Shown piece by piece: positions 44,231 through 54,287 of a stretch of DNA of 64,000 nt; the first letter of the stretch is position 1, and each line of letters begins with the position of its first letter. The notes beneath the pieces are model-generated. The model had not been told where the DNA came from. It saw only the letters and a program-made list of their open reading frames with translations, and made no database searches. The position numbers and the translations under genes are program-made. The stretch is taken from NCBI RefSeq assembly GCF_022811925.1, contig NZ_CP065511.1:1543501-1607500 (forward strand). The letters are read 5' to 3'. The DNA is from Cytobacillus oceanisediminis (GTDB lineage: Bacteria; Bacillota; Bacilli; Bacillales; Cytobacillaceae).

Positions 44231-44392
44231 CATATTAATTTAGATTATCAGATTGTCAATGAGATATATCACATATTGCCTTAAATAGTTCACAAAGTTA
44301 TCCATATTGAGATCTTTGCAGCACCATAATTTTAGGATTTTCTATTCCAATATGGTATGATGGTATCGAATTTTACAATAGGAGGCACTGGA

Positions 44393-44749
44393 ATGATACA
44401 TGCCCATATAACAACATGGTTTTTGGCACTAGTTTTATTTATTATTGCCCTTATGATGCATAAAAGCGGCAAGCAAAAAGGTTTAAAAGTCGTTCACATG
44501 ATCTTGAGACTGTTCTATTTGCTGATTATTGGAACAGGGGTTTGGATTTTAAGCAGCCTTAATAGCATCGACCTTCTTTATGTGCTGAAGTCCCTGGTAG
44601 GCATTTGGGTTATAGCTATGTTTGAAATGATTATTATCCGTACTGTCAAAGGGAAAAAGACGTCTATTTTATGGGGGCAGTTTGTTGTTGCTTTAATTCT
44701 GGTTTTATATTTAGGCTTTGTTAAATTGCCATTAACATTTATGACGTAA
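44393..44749 (+). CDS. yisL: YisL-family small membrane protein
   Basis: A 118-residue protein with four hydrophobic segments (about 6-24, 38-55, 62-85, 92-113), the length of B. subtilis YisL. The ATG at 44393 follows AGGAGG. Segments such as LYVLKSLVGIWVIAMFEMI fit the family (DUF1516). Function unknown; it lies directly after yisK, which is also the B. subtilis order. Confidence 0.83.
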   Translation: MIHAHITTWFLALVLFIIALMMHKSGKQKGLKVVHMILRLFYLLIIGTGVWILSSLNSIDLLYVLKSLVGIWVIAMFEMIIIRTVKGKKTSILWGQFVVALILVLYLGFVKLPLTFMT

Positions 44750-44767
44750 ATAAGGATATTTTTTGAG

Positions 44768-44794
44768 AAAGCTGCCAAAAAGGCAGCTTTTTCT
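44768..44794 (+). terminator. Terminator after yisL
   Basis: AAAGCTGCC and GGCAGCTTT form a perfect 9-bp stem with an A5 loop, followed by TTTC. Confidence 0.87.
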
Positions 44795-44856
44795 AATTTT
44801 GTCATGTCATGACTTCACTAAATATGGTAATTTAAAAATATAACTAACTATGTGAT

Positions 44857-44928
44857 AAAAATTAGAAATTGGAGCCTCAGCCGTACAAGGAGCGTCCCTT
44901 TTAGCGGGTAACTGGCATTTTTCTAATG
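44857..44928 (+). ncRNA. Possible structured 5' leader of the FIST-PAS-GGDEF-EAL gene
   Basis: Outer arms ATTAGAAA and TTTCTAAT enclose about 50 bases that can form GCC-GT with AC-(T)-GGC and CCC with GGG, ending in TGGCATTTTTC. The pairing is my reading by eye. It lies 25 bp before the gene. It does not match the c-di-GMP riboswitch consensus. It could be an attenuator or an unknown regulatory RNA. Confidence 0.35.
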
Positions 44929-44952
44929 ATCTTACTATGATGGTGGGTTTAT

Positions 44953-47874
44953 ATGGCAAAGACAATTTCATGTTTATATAAGAATACTAGCCAGCTGAAT
45001 AGATTTATAGACTTGAATGAATTGGATGAATACCCCAATTTGCTTGTGCAGGTTTTTACAGGAAACCCTGAAAGTCTATATATCGCGAAACTTCAAAAAG
45101 AACTGGCAGAAAAGCTTCCATTTGCACATATAGCAGGCTGTTCGACTTCTGGTGAAATTTATAAAGGCCGCATAACGGAAAAACAAACAGTGATCTGCTT
45201 TACTGTTTTTGAAAAAACAGAATTAAAATCTTTCCTTTTCAACAGGAGTGATTTTAAGGATAGTTATGAAATGGGCAAAACCTTGGCACGGGAACTTGCT
45301 ATCTTCAATACAGAAGCTGTAATCATTTTCCCTGCAGGGTTTGATGTGGATTCCACTGACTTGCTGGAGGGGATAAATGAAACCTATCCGGATATTGTGA
45401 TTTCAGGGGGCCTTGCGGGAGATAATGGTTTATTTCAGGAGGGCTTTTCTTTTACTCAAGGTGGAATCACGTGCGATGGGCTTGCAGCAGTTGCTCTTCA
45501 AAGCGGCCATCTTTCAGTCCGTCCGTTTGCAAATTATCAGTGGCAGGAGATCGGAAAAAGCTTTACTGTTACAAAGGCCGAAGGATCTATCATCTATTCT
45601 TTAGATCATAAGAAGCCCTTAAATATTCTAAAGCACTATTTGGGAGAGGCTTTTATTAAGGATTTGCCGGAATCAGGTACTGAATTCCCATTCCTTTTAA
45701 AGTACCGCGGGGAAAAAGTATCCGTTTTTATTATTAAATCACTCGGAAATGGTGCTATTAAAGTAAACAGAAGGGTTGAAGAAGGAGACACACTCACGTT
45801 TGCTTATGCAAATCTGGAAGACATCATTGAGCGGTCTTTACAGGAATTAAAAGAGCTTGACCATCTAGCTCCTGAAAGCATATTTATATACAATTGTATG
45901 GCCCGAAAACAGTTTGCAAGAGATTTTACGGAAAAAGAACTGGAAATGTTCCAGGGGATTGCCCCAGCGAATGGGTTCTTTTCTTACGGGGAAATATCTT
46001 CCCGAAAAGGCGGAGTTCCGCAGATGGTCGGACATTCTCTTACATATCTTGCTCTATCAGAAAATAGTGCTGAATCAAAAAAGAATCGGCCAAATTTATA
46101 TACTTATGAAAAAACGGCCCAATTTAAAACGATTACTTCTTTGACTCATTTAATGCATGCTTCTCAGGATGATATTAATGCATTAAACAGCAGTTTGAAA
46201 ATGTCTGAACAATATTATAAATCTCTGTTTGATAACAATGCAGATTTTGTTTATTCAACCGATTTGAAGGGGAATTTCACAAGTGTTAACCCTGCATTCG
46301 AGAAAACTTTTGGGTACAGACGGGATGAAATAATCGGAAAAACAGCTCTTTCATATGTTCGTGATGGGGATGTGCAAAGGGTCAGAATGCATTTTTATCG
46401 GGCATTAAGAGGGAAAGAGCAATATTATAACGTTTATATCGATACAAAATCTGGCGAAACAAATCTTTTTCAGCTGAAAAATATTCCGATTACTGTTAAT
46501 GGGGAATGTGTAGGCATTTATGGAATTGGCAGAAATATTACAGAACAGAAAAAGATTGAAGAGAAGATAACAGAACTGGCTTTTTTTGACCGGGATACAG
46601 GGTTGCCAAATAGAATGAAGTTTACCGAACAATTGGAAATGCAATTAAAGAGAGCCAGAAAAAAACAGAAGAAAATTGCAGTTCTTTCTATTGATATTGA
46701 CCGCTTTAAAATCATAAATGACAGTCTGGGGCACTTTGCCGGGGATATGGTGTTAAAGGAGATTTCCGAAAGAATAGAAAGGGTTCTGCCGTCGGGTTCT
46801 TATTTGGGAAGGTTCAGCGGGGATAAGTTTACTTTGGTATTATCAAGGGAAGCAACTATCGAGAAAGTTATGAAAGTATCCAAAAAGATATTAGAGAAAA
46901 TATCCCATCCTATATCTCAGTCGAATCAGGAATTTATTGTCACTGCCAGCATTGGTGCGAGCCTGCATCCAGATGATGGGTCCGATGAGCATTTGCTGCT
47001 GAAAAATGCGGATATTGCCACGAATCGCTCCAAGCAACAAGGAGGAAACAGGGTCACCTTTTTCTCGATGGAAATGAATCAGCAGGCAATGGTCAGACTT
47101 GAGCTTGAAAGCTACTTAAGAAAAGCTTTGCAGAAAAATGAATTCTATTTATGCTATCAGCCCTTAATTGATCTTGAAACAGGCAATTTATACGGAAGCG
47201 AAGCCCTGATCCGCTGGAATCATCCAAAACTTGGCCTTGTTTCACCCGGTGAATTTATTCCTCTTGCAGAAGAGACTGGTCTCATTGAGGATATCGGCGG
47301 CTGGGTATTGCGGTCGGCTTGTAAGCAGAATAAACGGTGGCAAATGCTTGGCTATGAATCTCTTTCCATCTCTGTGAATGTATCGGCCTATCAATTCCAG
47401 CAGCCGGGATTTCTTCAAGAAGTTAAGATGGCATTGGAACTTTCCGGTATGGAGCCGCAATATTTAACATTGGAGCTGACGGAGAGCACGATGCTGAGAA
47501 ATGTTGAGTACAGTATACAAGTTATGAAGTCGCTGCAGGGTATAGGAGTCAAAGTATCCATTGATGATTTTGGCACAGGCTATTCTTCTTTAAGTTATTT
47601 AAAGGACCTTCCAATCAATACATTAAAGATCGATCGGTCGTTTATTAATAATCTGCGATTAAACACATCCGATGTTGCCATTGTAAAAGCCATCATCACC
47701 ATGGGGCACGGGCTTGCCGTGAAAGTCGTGGCAGAAGGGGTGGAAACACAGGAGCAGATTGAGCTTTTAAAAGAATTAAAATGCCATTATGCACAGGGCT
47801 TCTATATTCATAAGCCGCTTATGACCCGTGAGTTTGAGGAAGGCTTATCTAAATATGCCCAAACGCACAGCTAG
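44953..47874 (+). CDS. FIST-PAS-GGDEF-EAL protein, likely c-di-GMP phosphodiesterase
   Basis: A 973-residue cytoplasmic multi-domain protein. A FIST sensor fills about residues 25-370 (HIAGCSTSGEIYKG; SGGLAGDNGLF), then a PAS domain (415-525, SEQYYKSLFDNNADFVYSTDLKGNFTSVNP), a GGDEF domain (540-695) and an EAL domain (710-955). The GGDEF site reads SGDKF, so cyclase activity is probably lost. The EAL motifs are intact: SEALIRWNHP, LELTEST, DDFGTGYSSL, KIDRSFI, VAEGVET and QGFYIHKP. It therefore probably breaks down c-di-GMP in response to a small molecule sensed by FIST. The start ATG has a weak ribosome site (GGTGGG). Confidence 0.9.
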   Translation: MAKTISCLYKNTSQLNRFIDLNELDEYPNLLVQVFTGNPESLYIAKLQKELAEKLPFAHIAGCSTSGEIYKGRITEKQTVICFTVFEKTELKSFLFNRSDFKDSYEMGKTLARELAIFNTEAVIIFPAGFDVDSTDLLEGINETYPDIVISGGLAGDNGLFQEGFSFTQGGITCDGLAAVALQSGHLSVRPFANYQWQEIGKSFTVTKAEGSIIYSLDHKKPLNILKHYLGEAFIKDLPESGTEFPFLLKYRGEKVSVFIIKSLGNGAIKVNRRVEEGDTLTFAYANLEDIIERSLQELKELDHLAPESIFIYNCMARKQFARDFTEKELEMFQGIAPANGFFSYGEISSRKGGVPQMVGHSLTYLALSENSAESKKNRPNLYTYEKTAQFKTITSLTHLMHASQDDINALNSSLKMSEQYYKSLFDNNADFVYSTDLKGNFTSVNPAFEKTFGYRRDEIIGKTALSYVRDGDVQRVRMHFYRALRGKEQYYNVYIDTKSGETNLFQLKNIPITVNGECVGIYGIGRNITEQKKIEEKITELAFFDRDTGLPNRMKFTEQLEMQLKRARKKQKKIAVLSIDIDRFKIINDSLGHFAGDMVLKEISERIERVLPSGSYLGRFSGDKFTLVLSREATIEKVMKVSKKILEKISHPISQSNQEFIVTASIGASLHPDDGSDEHLLLKNADIATNRSKQQGGNRVTFFSMEMNQQAMVRLELESYLRKALQKNEFYLCYQPLIDLETGNLYGSEALIRWNHPKLGLVSPGEFIPLAEETGLIEDIGGWVLRSACKQNKRWQMLGYESLSISVNVSAYQFQQPGFLQEVKMALELSGMEPQYLTLELTESTMLRNVEYSIQVMKSLQGIGVKVSIDDFGTGYSSLSYLKDLPINTLKIDRSFINNLRLNTSDVAIVKAIITMGHGLAVKVVAEGVETQEQIELLKELKCHYAQGFYIHKPLMTREFEEGLSKYAQTHS

Positions 47875-47882
47875 AATAAAGA

Positions 47883-47924
47883 AACAGCAGCACCGCCATT
47901 AAAGGCAGGCTGCTGTTTTTTTCA
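47883..47924 (+). terminator. Terminator after the EAL gene
   Basis: AACAGCAG and CTGCTGTT, with inner GCC/GGC pairing and an ATTAAA loop, then T7. Confidence 0.85.
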
Positions 47925-47949
47925 TGAAAATAGTATAAGATTTTGAACG

Positions 47950-48080
47950 TCGATAACTGTCTAGCTCCAGCGCCTACCCCCTCGAGGTCACAAGCCAAGC
48001 CTCCCAAAAAGGCAAAGGACGCCTTTCCGTGAGGCTCGTCTTGTGCTTGTCGGGGGTGGTCAAGGCGCTTCCGCTTTTCT
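47950..48080. repeat. Dispersed intergenic repeat, copy 4
   Basis: It begins TCGATAACTGTCTAGCTCCAG and ends GGCGCTTCCGCTTTTCTT. In the middle GCCTCCCAAAAAGGCAAAGG and GACGCCTTTCCGTGAGGC form a long hairpin. It matches copy 3 except for the extra segment there. It lies between convergent genes and may end the yisN-like transcript. Confidence 0.72.
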
Positions 48081-48643
48081 TATGAAGAAATTTTTTCAAT
48101 AACCATCCTTTTTCCGCTGTTTAAGGTAAATTCAAACCGGTCACTCATTTTTTCATAATAGCAAAAATGGTGCTGTACATTGCAAATATGATCCTGGTTA
48201 TCAAAAACGATGAAGTTCACACCGCTTTTCCTGTCCTTATCATTGAAAAATGCCAGCTGGTTATAGCAATAAATGCAGTCATAAACCGAGAATTGCATGG
48301 AATTTAAAGTGGTTACGAACTGGTAAAAAGCATCATCATTCATTTCCTCCAGTAATCTCTCGAGGGAGAAAACAAGATGTTTTCGGATTCGGATCGAGTC
48401 CTGATTCTTCAAGTGAAATATTTCATCATCAAAGGCCACTTTGCCATCCTCGAATAAAATGCCTTTCTTCCAGCGTTTAAAGCGGAATACTTCCATTTCC
48501 TGATGGAGGAATTCATCCAATAATGATGCTTCATCTGTTTCATTGTCGAAAAAAACCCATTGTTCATTAATATACTCTACAGTGCCTTCTGTAAAAGCAC
48601 GGGATTGATATTCAATAAGCTTTGTTCGCTGCTGTCTATTCAT
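48080..48643 (-). CDS. yisN: DUF2777 family protein (YisN-like)
   Basis: A 187-residue soluble protein rich in charged and aromatic residues (NRQQRTKLIEYQSRAFTEGTVEYINEQWVFFDN at the start; FRFKRWKKGILFEDG). I link it to the DUF2777 family and B. subtilis YisN, which precedes asnO there, as this gene does here. It has no recognised catalytic motif. The ATG at 48643 follows GGAGGTTTTAT. Name by synteny and family impression, so only moderate confidence. Confidence 0.62.
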   Translation of the reverse strand: MNRQQRTKLIEYQSRAFTEGTVEYINEQWVFFDNETDEASLLDEFLHQEMEVFRFKRWKKGILFEDGKVAFDDEIFHLKNQDSIRIRKHLVFSLERLLEEMNDDAFYQFVTTLNSMQFSVYDCIYCYNQLAFFNDKDRKSGVNFIVFDNQDHICNVQHHFCYYEKMSDRFEFTLNSGKRMVIEKISS

Positions 48644-48718
48644 ATAAAACCTCCATTAACTTCCTCAACTTCTTTTTAGACAGTTTTGGCGATTTTTATA
48701 ACCGCTGTATGTGGACAA

Positions 48719-48747
48719 TTAACTTTTTTCTAGGCTGTGCATACAAT
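48719..48747 (+). promoter_or_regulatory. Candidate promoter of asnO
   Basis: TTAACT (48719-48724), 17 bp, TACAAT (48742-48747) about 50 bp before the GTG start. The -35 is weak. Confidence 0.4.
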
Positions 48748-48799
48748 AGCATCATGAAAAATGTGCCCATGCGATTCCGCTTTGAAAGGATGATGTAAA

Positions 48800-50647
48800 G
48801 TGTGTGGAATTACCGGCTGGATTGATTTCCAAAAGGATTTGAGAAAAGAAACGGCAGCAATTGGCAAAATGGCGGATACGCTGGCAAAGCGGGGTCCAGA
48901 TGAAACAAACATATGGACAGATGTGCATGCTGGATTCGGCCATAAAAGGTTAATCGTTGTAGACCCGGCAGGCGGAAAACAGCCAATGTCTAGGGGAAAA
49001 TATCAAAACCGCTATACTATTTGCTATAATGGAGAGCTTTATAATACGGAGGATCTCCGTAAAGAACTCCTTATAAAAGGATATTCGTTTGATGGCCATT
49101 CTGACACTGAGGTTTTGCTGACTTCTTATATAGAATGGGGAAAAAATTGCCTTCAATATTTGAATGGCATCTATGCTTTTGCTGTATGGGATGAGAAGAA
49201 AGAACAATTATTTATAGGCAGGGACCGTTTAGGGGTAAAACCTTTATTTTATAGAGAAACGAAGCAGGGCATTATATTTGGATCTGAATTGAAAGCCATT
49301 TTGGCCCATCCTGATGTTAAGGCTGAAATCGGGAGGGAAGGCCTGGCAGAAGTCTTTGGACTGGGGCCATCAAGGTCCCCGGGTTCAGGAGTTTTCAGAG
49401 GCATTGATGAATTAAGGCCTGCACATGCGCTGACGTTTTCAAGAAATGGACTGAAGGTATGGCGTTATTGGAATGTGAAAAGTGCGCCTCATGAGGATAA
49501 CGTTGAGGAAACTGCTGAACGAGTCAGAGAATTGTTTACGGATGCTGTAACAAGGCAGCTGGTCTCGGATGTCCCGTTATGCACGTTCCTATCCGGCGGT
49601 GTGGATTCGAGTGCGATTACAGCTATTGCGGCAAAAGCTTACGAAAGAGATGGAAAGGGCCAGTTGAACACTTATTCGATAGATTATGAGGGAAATGAGG
49701 AGTTTTTCAAGGCTAATGAGTTTCAGCCCAATTCAGACGGAGCATTTATCCAAAAGATGTCCCAGACCTTTAATACGAGACATAACAGCTGTATAATCAC
49801 CCAGCAGCAGCTGGCAGAGGATTTAATCGAATCCGTGCATGTAAGGGATCTTCCGGGCATGGCTGATGTCGATTCCTCCCTGCTATGGTTTTGCAGGGAA
49901 ATAAAAAAGGATTTTGTTGTAAGCTTATCAGGGGAATGCGCGGATGAAATATTTGGCGGCTATCCATGGTTCCACAGAGAGGAAGACTTAAAGCGCAAGG
50001 GCTTCCCATGGATGAGGTCGCTCGAAGCCAGACAGGGTCTATTGAAAGAAGATTGGAGTAAGAAACTAAATATTCATGAATATGCCATGGAAAAATATCT
50101 TCAGGCAATCTCTGAAACCCCTGCCTTAGACGGGGAAAGCAGGGCAGACGCAAGCAGGAGAGAACTTTTCTATATTAATATGATTTACTTTATGACGACC
50201 CTATTGGACCGTAAAGACAGAATGAGTATGGGGGCGAGCCTTGAAGTCCGGGTGCCTTTTGCTGACCATCGCCTGGTGGAATATGTTTGGAATATTCCTT
50301 GGGAGATCAAAATGCATGGAAACCGCGAAAAAGGAATCCTGCGCAAAGCACTCGAAGGCATCCTGCCGAATGAAGTTTTATACAGAAAGAAAAGCCCGTA
50401 CCCCAAAACGCATCATCCGGAATATACGGGTGCAGTCCAAAAGATGCTCACTGGATACCTGGAAGACCGGTCATCCGCTCTGTATGAATTCTTTGATTAC
50501 AGCCAGCTGAAGAATATAATTGAATCGGGCGGTGACTCATTCCAGAAACCATGGTTTGGGCAGCTCATGACTGGGCCTCAACTGTTAGCACACCTTGCAC
50601 AGATTCATGTTTGGTTTAAAGACTATAATATAAATATTGCAGAATGA
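48800..50647 (+). CDS. asnO: Glutamine-dependent asparagine synthetase AsnO
   Basis: AsnO makes asparagine from aspartate, ATP and glutamine amide nitrogen. The 615-residue product begins M-C-G-I at a GTG start, so Cys2 is the glutaminase nucleophile. The glutaminase domain spans 2-190 (FGHKRLIVVDP, YNGELYN, SDTEVLL). The synthetase domain has the PP-loop SGGVDSS near 265 and SGECADEIFGGYPWF near 375. The B. subtilis sporulation-linked AsnO is 614 residues and lies at the same place. The ribosome site is AAAGGATG. Confidence 0.93.
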   Translation: MCGITGWIDFQKDLRKETAAIGKMADTLAKRGPDETNIWTDVHAGFGHKRLIVVDPAGGKQPMSRGKYQNRYTICYNGELYNTEDLRKELLIKGYSFDGHSDTEVLLTSYIEWGKNCLQYLNGIYAFAVWDEKKEQLFIGRDRLGVKPLFYRETKQGIIFGSELKAILAHPDVKAEIGREGLAEVFGLGPSRSPGSGVFRGIDELRPAHALTFSRNGLKVWRYWNVKSAPHEDNVEETAERVRELFTDAVTRQLVSDVPLCTFLSGGVDSSAITAIAAKAYERDGKGQLNTYSIDYEGNEEFFKANEFQPNSDGAFIQKMSQTFNTRHNSCIITQQQLAEDLIESVHVRDLPGMADVDSSLLWFCREIKKDFVVSLSGECADEIFGGYPWFHREEDLKRKGFPWMRSLEARQGLLKEDWSKKLNIHEYAMEKYLQAISETPALDGESRADASRRELFYINMIYFMTTLLDRKDRMSMGASLEVRVPFADHRLVEYVWNIPWEIKMHGNREKGILRKALEGILPNEVLYRKKSPYPKTHHPEYTGAVQKMLTGYLEDRSSALYEFFDYSQLKNIIESGGDSFQKPWFGQLMTGPQLLAHLAQIHVWFKDYNINIAE

Positions 50648-50653
50648 AAAAGC

Positions 50654-50681
50654 AGCGGCAGTCATTACTGCCGCTTTCCTT
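50654..50681 (+). terminator. Terminator after asnO
   Basis: AGCGGCAGT and ACTGCCGCT form a perfect 9-bp stem with a 4-nt loop, followed by TTCCTT. Confidence 0.8.
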
Positions 50682-50700
50682 ATGGTTTTATAGAATATGT

Positions 50701-50722
50701 CTGCAGGGGGCTGCAGTTTTTA
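50701..50722 (+). terminator. Second hairpin after asnO
   Basis: CTGCAG, GGGG loop and CTGCAG followed by TTTTTATTG, just before the end of the convergent MATE gene. Confidence 0.6.
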
Positions 50723-50726
50723 TTGT

Positions 50727-52076
50727 TTAGACAGCTTTTGAAGACACGAACGACTTGTTAACCCAGACTCTGGATCTCCAGCGCCATAACATGAGCAATC
50801 CTCTAAGCCATTCATCGGCAATAAAGGCGATCCAAATGCCGGCAAGACCCAGTCCAAAATGAATTCCAAGAACATAGGAAAGGGTGACGCTTACGCCCCA
50901 CATGGACAGGATCCCCATATAAACGGGGAATTTTACATCGCCGGCTGCACGGAGGGAGTTAATGACGACCAAATTAAACGATCTGCCGGGCTCCAGGAGG
51001 ATGGTCAGAAGAATGAGAACACTGCCAACCTTTATGATGTCTGGATTAGAAGTGAATATGCCCATCAATTCTTCTGAGAACAAGGAGAAAAGAACGGCAG
51101 TTCCGAACGAAATCATGATGGCAAGGCGCAGGCTTTTCATGCACCTTTTATAGGCTGCCTCGTAATCCTTTCCACCTACCATATGGCCAATCAGAATTTG
51201 AGTGCCCTGGCTGATGGCGACACTGAAAAGGAAAATGAACATCATAATATTTTGTGCATAAACTTTTGCAGTCAGAGCTTCTGTACCCAGAGCAGCGATG
51301 AAAATGGTAATGACCATTTGCGACCCATTATAGGATAAATGTTCTCCTGCTGAAGGGATCCCGATTCTTAAAAGATTTTTGATATGTTCCTTTGGAAAGC
51401 GGAAAAGTAAGCGGAACGGAAGTGCTTTTTCTGTTCTTCTAAGCAGGACGGCGACAGCAGCAGCAAATCCGATCAATCTGCTGACGACAGTGGAGATGGC
51501 CACTCCTTCTACACCCAATACAGGAAAACCGAATGGGCCAAAAATGAATAAGTAATTGCCTATAACATTTAAAATGTTCATGCCGATGGTAATGTACATA
51601 ACATCTCTGGTAAATCCATAACTTCTGATGATGGCTCCAATTGTCATAATTAATGCCTGGACAAAGGAAAAGCCGCCAACGATGACCAAGTAGGCGTTTG
51701 CCTGGTTTAAAAGTTCCTCCGGCAAATCCATCATCCGAAGCAGCGGTTTGCCTGATGCGAATAGAAGGATACTTAAGATGATTCCAAATACAAGGTTTGC
51801 CCCTAAGGAGACAATTGAAATTTCAGCAGCTGTTTTATTATTTTTTGCGCCTAAATTTTGAGCGATAAGGATGGAGGTCCCAGTTGCAACAAATCCAAAC
51901 ATGACGATCACGAGCGAAAGGATCTGATTTGACACACCGACTGCAGCCACGGATTCATCCGAATATTGCGAGAGCATAAGCGTGTCAGCATTCCCCATAA
52001 GCATGTGAAGCAATATTTCTATAAAGATCGGCCAGGTTAATGCAAATAATGTCAATTTTTTCTGGTTCTTAGTCAT
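50727..52076 (-). CDS. yisQ: MATE-family efflux transporter YisQ
   Basis: A 449-residue membrane protein with 12 hydrophobic segments of the MATE fold, a cation-driven exporter. Family features: LFALTWPIFIEILLHMLMGNADTLMLSQYS at the start and GTSILIAQNLGAKN near residue 70, repeated in the second half as GTQILIGHMVGGKDY. The ATG at 52076 follows GGGAGAA; a longer frame upstream is not supported. B. subtilis yisQ lies shortly after asnO in the same genomic region, which supports the name. Its substrate is unknown. Confidence 0.84.
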   Translation of the reverse strand: MTKNQKKLTLFALTWPIFIEILLHMLMGNADTLMLSQYSDESVAAVGVSNQILSLVIVMFGFVATGTSILIAQNLGAKNNKTAAEISIVSLGANLVFGIILSILLFASGKPLLRMMDLPEELLNQANAYLVIVGGFSFVQALIMTIGAIIRSYGFTRDVMYITIGMNILNVIGNYLFIFGPFGFPVLGVEGVAISTVVSRLIGFAAAVAVLLRRTEKALPFRLLFRFPKEHIKNLLRIGIPSAGEHLSYNGSQMVITIFIAALGTEALTAKVYAQNIMMFIFLFSVAISQGTQILIGHMVGGKDYEAAYKRCMKSLRLAIMISFGTAVLFSLFSEELMGIFTSNPDIIKVGSVLILLTILLEPGRSFNLVVINSLRAAGDVKFPVYMGILSMWGVSVTLSYVLGIHFGLGLAGIWIAFIADEWLRGLLMLWRWRSRVWVNKSFVSSKAV

Positions 52077-52139
52077 GGTTATTCTCCCTGTTTGTAAATA
52101 AATTTTCATGTAAATAGGAGGGGCCGACGACAATGTAAA

Positions 52140-52176
52140 ACTGAAAAAAGAAAAGCCTTAAGGTCTTGCCCTTAAG
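52140..52176 (-). terminator. Terminator after the cyclomaltodextrinase gene
   Basis: On the minus strand CTTAAGG, a 6-nt loop and CCTTAAG are followed by GCTTTTCTTTTTT. Confidence 0.8.
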
Positions 52177-52201
52177 AACTTTCCTTATTCCATCAGGTTC
52201 C

Positions 52202-54049
<1,848 letters not shown>

Positions 54050-54140
54050 TCAATCTTTTAAAATTAATTTTCGCTTAAAAATATTTAGAAAAAGTAGTTG
54101 TAAAAGCCCAAAAACCTTGTATAATAAAAATTAGAAATTG

Positions 54141-54167
54141 TGCAATCGTTTTCATTAAGCGGTTTCA
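54141..54167. promoter_or_regulatory. Tandem LacI-type/cre-like sites upstream of malE
   Basis: TGCAATCGTTTTCA (54141-54154) is followed at once by ATTAAGCGGTTTCA (54154-54167). The first is close to the MalR-type site; the second resembles a CcpA cre with two mismatches. Confidence 0.5.
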
Positions 54168-54210
54168 TTGGGTAATAGTTTAAGTGAACGCTCATTTTTT
54201 TAGAAATAGA

Positions 54211-54244
54211 TTAAAGCGTTTACACTTTTGTGCAAACGGTTGTA
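54211..54244. promoter_or_regulatory. cre-like site and MalR-type operator before malE
   Basis: TTAAAGCGTTTACA (54211-54224) differs from the cre consensus TGWAANCGNTNWCA only at the second base. TGCAAACGGTTGTA (54231-54244) is a MalR-type site whose first 12 bases also occur, on the other strand, at 55682-55695 before malF. Confidence 0.62.
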
Positions 54245-54287
54245 CTTTTTACATTACTCAACAGATCTATTTAAAGGGGGCAATATC

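Noticed and set aside
44857-44928. c-di-GMP-I (GEMM) riboswitch
   Set aside because: Only a short GCGGGGTTACC-like resemblance occurs (TAGCGGGTAAC); the conserved GGGCAAACC half and tetraloop-receptor parts are missing.
54228-54287. Upstream extension of MalE
   Set aside because: It would start within the operator region before the signal peptide; the ATG at 54288 begins a normal lipoprotein signal after AAAGGGGG.
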